A stretch of DNA of 7,606 nt, taken from contig DATJVP010000163.1 of the NCBI GenBank assembly GCA_035581425.1, positions 1 to 7,606 on the forward strand. The letters run 5' to 3'. Positions 6,251 to 7,606 of this stretch are shown piece after piece. The stretch's first letter is position 1, and every line of letters starts with the position of its first letter. Under the pieces are notes generated by a model that saw only the letters and a list, made by a program, of their open reading frames with translations, was not told where the DNA came from and did no database searches. A program made the translations under genes and the position numbers. This DNA is from DASZHJ01 sp035581425 (lineage in GTDB: Bacteria > Pseudomonadota > Alphaproteobacteria > ATCC43930 > CGMCC-115725).

Positions 6251-6266
6251 TTCGAGTTTCCTCGAA
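6251..6266. promoter_or_regulatory. Candidate ArsR operator, promoter-proximal dyad
   Basis: TTCGAG-TTTC-CTCGAA is a perfect inverted repeat of 6-bp arms with a 4-bp centre. It lies directly downstream of the -10 hexamer and covers the predicted transcription start, so a repressor bound here would block initiation. ArsR binding is inferred from position and symmetry. Confidence 0.55.
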
Positions 6267-6295
6267 ACGATACTCTCGCGCGCATCGGGCGTCAA
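6267..6295 (-). promoter_or_regulatory. Sigma70-like promoter of the ars operon
   Basis: On the minus strand TTGACG (-35, 6290-6295) and TATCGT (-10, 6267-6272) are separated by exactly 17 bp. The -35 matches the consensus at five of six positions and the -10 at four. Transcription should begin near 6260, about 20 nt before the preferred arsR start at 6239. Both operator-like dyads flank this promoter. Confidence 0.65.
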
Positions 6296-6315
6296 CGATA
6301 TTTCCAGAATTATCG
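6296..6315. promoter_or_regulatory. Candidate second operator, upstream dyad
   Basis: CGATATTTCCAGAATTATCG is a 20-bp imperfect palindrome (CGATA.TTC..GAA.TATCG) with 16 of 20 positions symmetric. It abuts the -35 hexamer of the ars promoter. It could be an ArsR site or the site of another regulator. The first dyad, at 6251-6266, shares TTC/GAA elements with it. Confidence 0.5.
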
Positions 6316-6353
6316 AATCATCGCGGCAGGGAGAATCGAACGCGATTGCGGAC

Positions 6354-6382
6354 AAAAAAAGGGGGCGCCCGAAGGCGCCCCC
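6354..6382 (-). terminator. Intrinsic terminator of the ammonium transporter gene
   Basis: The minus strand reads GGGGGCGCC-TTCG-GGCGCCCCC-TTTTTTT, a perfect 9-bp GC stem with a stable TTCG tetraloop and seven T residues. It begins 21 nt after the stop codon at 6404. It should insulate the ars promoter from transcription coming from the transporter gene. Confidence 0.95.
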
Positions 6383-6403
6383 GAGGCTCAGGAGGAACAA
6401 CGC

Positions 6404-7606
6404 TTATTGAACGACTTCGCCGTGGAGCGCGAGGTCGAGGCCGTCGCGCTCGATCTCGACGTCGACGCGCAGACCGATGATCACATCCACGACCTTGAGG
6501 ATGATGAGGGTCGCGATCACGTCGTAGACCACGACGATCCCGACGCCGATGAGCTGGTTGACCACCTGGCCCACATTGCCCTCGATCGCGCCCGCCGTGC
6601 CGCCGTATTGCTCGATCGCGAAGACGCCCGTGAGGATCGCCCCCGCGGCGCCGCCGAGCGCATGGACGCCGAAGGCGTCGAGCGCGTCGTCGTAGCCGAA
6701 GATCGACTTGATCGTGGTGACGCCGAGATAGCAGACGATGCCCGCGGCGACGCCGATCGCCATCGAGCCCGCGGGGCCGACGAAGCCCGAGGCCGGGGTG
6801 ATCGCGACGAGACCCGCGACCGCGCCGGAGCAGATGCCGAGGACGGTGGGCTTACCGCGCGCCGCCCACTCCACGAACATCCAGGTGAGTGCCGCGACGG
6901 CGGTTGCGATCTGCGTCACGGTCATGGCCATGCCCGCCTGCATGCCCGCCGTCACCGCCGAGCCCGCATTGAAGCCGAACCAGCCGACCCAGAGCAGCGA
7001 CGCCCCGATGAAGGTGAACACGACGTTGTGCGGCGGTCCCATGTCCTTCCGCTTGCCCAGCATGAGCGCGCAGCAGAGGCCGGCGACGCCGGAGTTGACG
7101 TGCACGACCGTGCCGCCCGCGAAGTCCAGCACCTTGAACTTGGCGTCGCTGTTGCCGCTGTTCAGGAACCCGTCCGGACCCCAGACCCAATGCGCGATCG
7201 GCGCATAGACGAGCGTCGCCCAGAGCGCGATGAAGAGGCACATGGACGAGAACTTCATGCGCTCCGCGAAGGCGCCCGCGATGAGCGCCGGCGTGATGAT
7301 CGCGAAGGTCATCTGGAAGCACATGTAGACGGTCTCGGGGATCGTCACGGCGAGCGGGTTCGGCGAGCCGATGCCCTTCGCGATGTCGCTCAGTATCCCC
7401 TGCAGGAAGGCTCGATCGAGCCCGCCGATGAAGGGCGTCCCCGCGCGGAAGGAGGTGCTGTAATTCACGACCGCCCAGAGCACCGTCACGATGCAGGTGA
7501 TGGCGAAGCTCTGCATCACGGTGTCGCCGACGTTCTTCTTGCGGACCATGCCGCCGTAGAAGAGGCCGAGGCCCGGGATCGTCATCATCAGCACCAGCGC
7601 CACCGA
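6404..7606 (-). CDS. amtB: Ammonium transporter (Amt/AmtB family), 5' end beyond window
   Basis: An inner-membrane ammonium channel of the Amt/MEP/Rh family, which takes up ammonium when it is scarce. The frame is open to the right edge; GTG at 7603 is internal, because TIPGLGLFYGGMVRKKN belongs to the first helix of the mature protein. The start and probably a signal peptide lie outside. About 400 residues are visible (numbered from 7603). Family landmarks are present: FQMTFA with the gating Phe100, TPALIAGAFAERMKF, DFAGGTVVHVNSG with Asp160 and pore His168, WFGFNAGSA with Phe211 and Ser215, and DAFGVHALGG with the second pore His314. The C-terminal tail (LRVDVEIERDGLDLALHGE) is the part that meets the PII protein GlnK in this family. 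In many proteobacteria glnK lies directly upstream of amtB, which here would be outside the window. No damage is seen. Confidence 0.95.
   Translation of the reverse strand, partial: SVALVLMMTIPGLGLFYGGMVRKKNVGDTVMQSFAITCIVTVLWAVVNYSTSFRAGTPFIGGLDRAFLQGILSDIAKGIGSPNPLAVTIPETVYMCFQMTFAIITPALIAGAFAERMKFSSMCLFIALWATLVYAPIAHWVWGPDGFLNSGNSDAKFKVLDFAGGTVVHVNSGVAGLCCALMLGKRKDMGPPHNVVFTFIGASLLWVGWFGFNAGSAVTAGMQAGMAMTVTQIATAVAALTWMFVEWAARGKPTVLGICSGAVAGLVAITPASGFVGPAGSMAIGVAAGIVCYLGVTTIKSIFGYDDALDAFGVHALGGAAGAILTGVFAIEQYGGTAGAIEGNVGQVVNQLIGVGIVVVYDVIATLIILKVVDVIIGLRVDVEIERDGLDLALHGEVVQ

Noticed and set aside
7601..7603. GTG as the start of the ammonium transporter
   Set aside because: It falls inside the first mature transmembrane helix; the family has further residues before it, so the true start lies outside the window.
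1..7606. tRNA, rRNA, CRISPR arrays, insertion sequences, integrases
   Set aside because: No such repeat structures, conserved RNA segments or transposase-like frames were recognised by reading; nearly all the sequence is accounted for by minus-strand genes.

Overview
The window is GC-rich bacterial DNA and every supported gene lies on the minus strand. High GC, dense gene packing and a pump-less arsenic operon of the kind known from rhizobia suggest an alphaproteobacterium, probably of the Hyphomicrobiales. That placement is an inference; the genus cannot be read from the sequence.

In the direction of transcription (right to left), the window opens with an ammonium transporter gene of the Amt family. 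Its 5' end lies beyond position 7606, and it ends in a textbook intrinsic terminator with a TTCG loop. A compact arsenic operon follows, with its own sigma70-like promoter and two dyad-symmetric operator candidates: arsR (three-cysteine repressor), arsI (C-As lyase of the ArsI/CadI family), arsC (CX5R arsenate reductase) and a MIP channel of the AqpS type. The genes overlap or nearly touch. The operon has no ArsB or Acr3 pump. The likely scheme is that ArsC makes As(III) from arsenate, ArsI makes As(III) from methylarsenite, and the channel lets As(III) leave by diffusion. The channel has Val where classical aquaglyceroporins have the selectivity-filter Arg.

After about 170 bp holding several short inverted repeats comes a two-gene unit. 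It contains a polytopic membrane protein resembling GT-C glycosyltransferases and, 7 bp later, a sterol desaturase/fatty acid hydroxylase family di-iron protein with all three histidine boxes. Their joint role is not known; modification of a membrane lipid or isoprenoid is a reasonable guess. A palindromic, terminator-like element closes this unit.

The window ends with dapC, a PLP-dependent N-succinyldiaminopimelate aminotransferase of lysine and peptidoglycan precursor synthesis, cut by the left edge shortly before its stop codon. No tRNA, rRNA, CRISPR array, insertion sequence or integrase was seen. There is no gene-free stretch over 300 bp; the longest is about 249 bp (1167-1415). The most interesting part is the pump-less arsR-arsI-arsC-aquaporin operon. 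The least understood part is the glycosyltransferase-like/hydroxylase gene pair.
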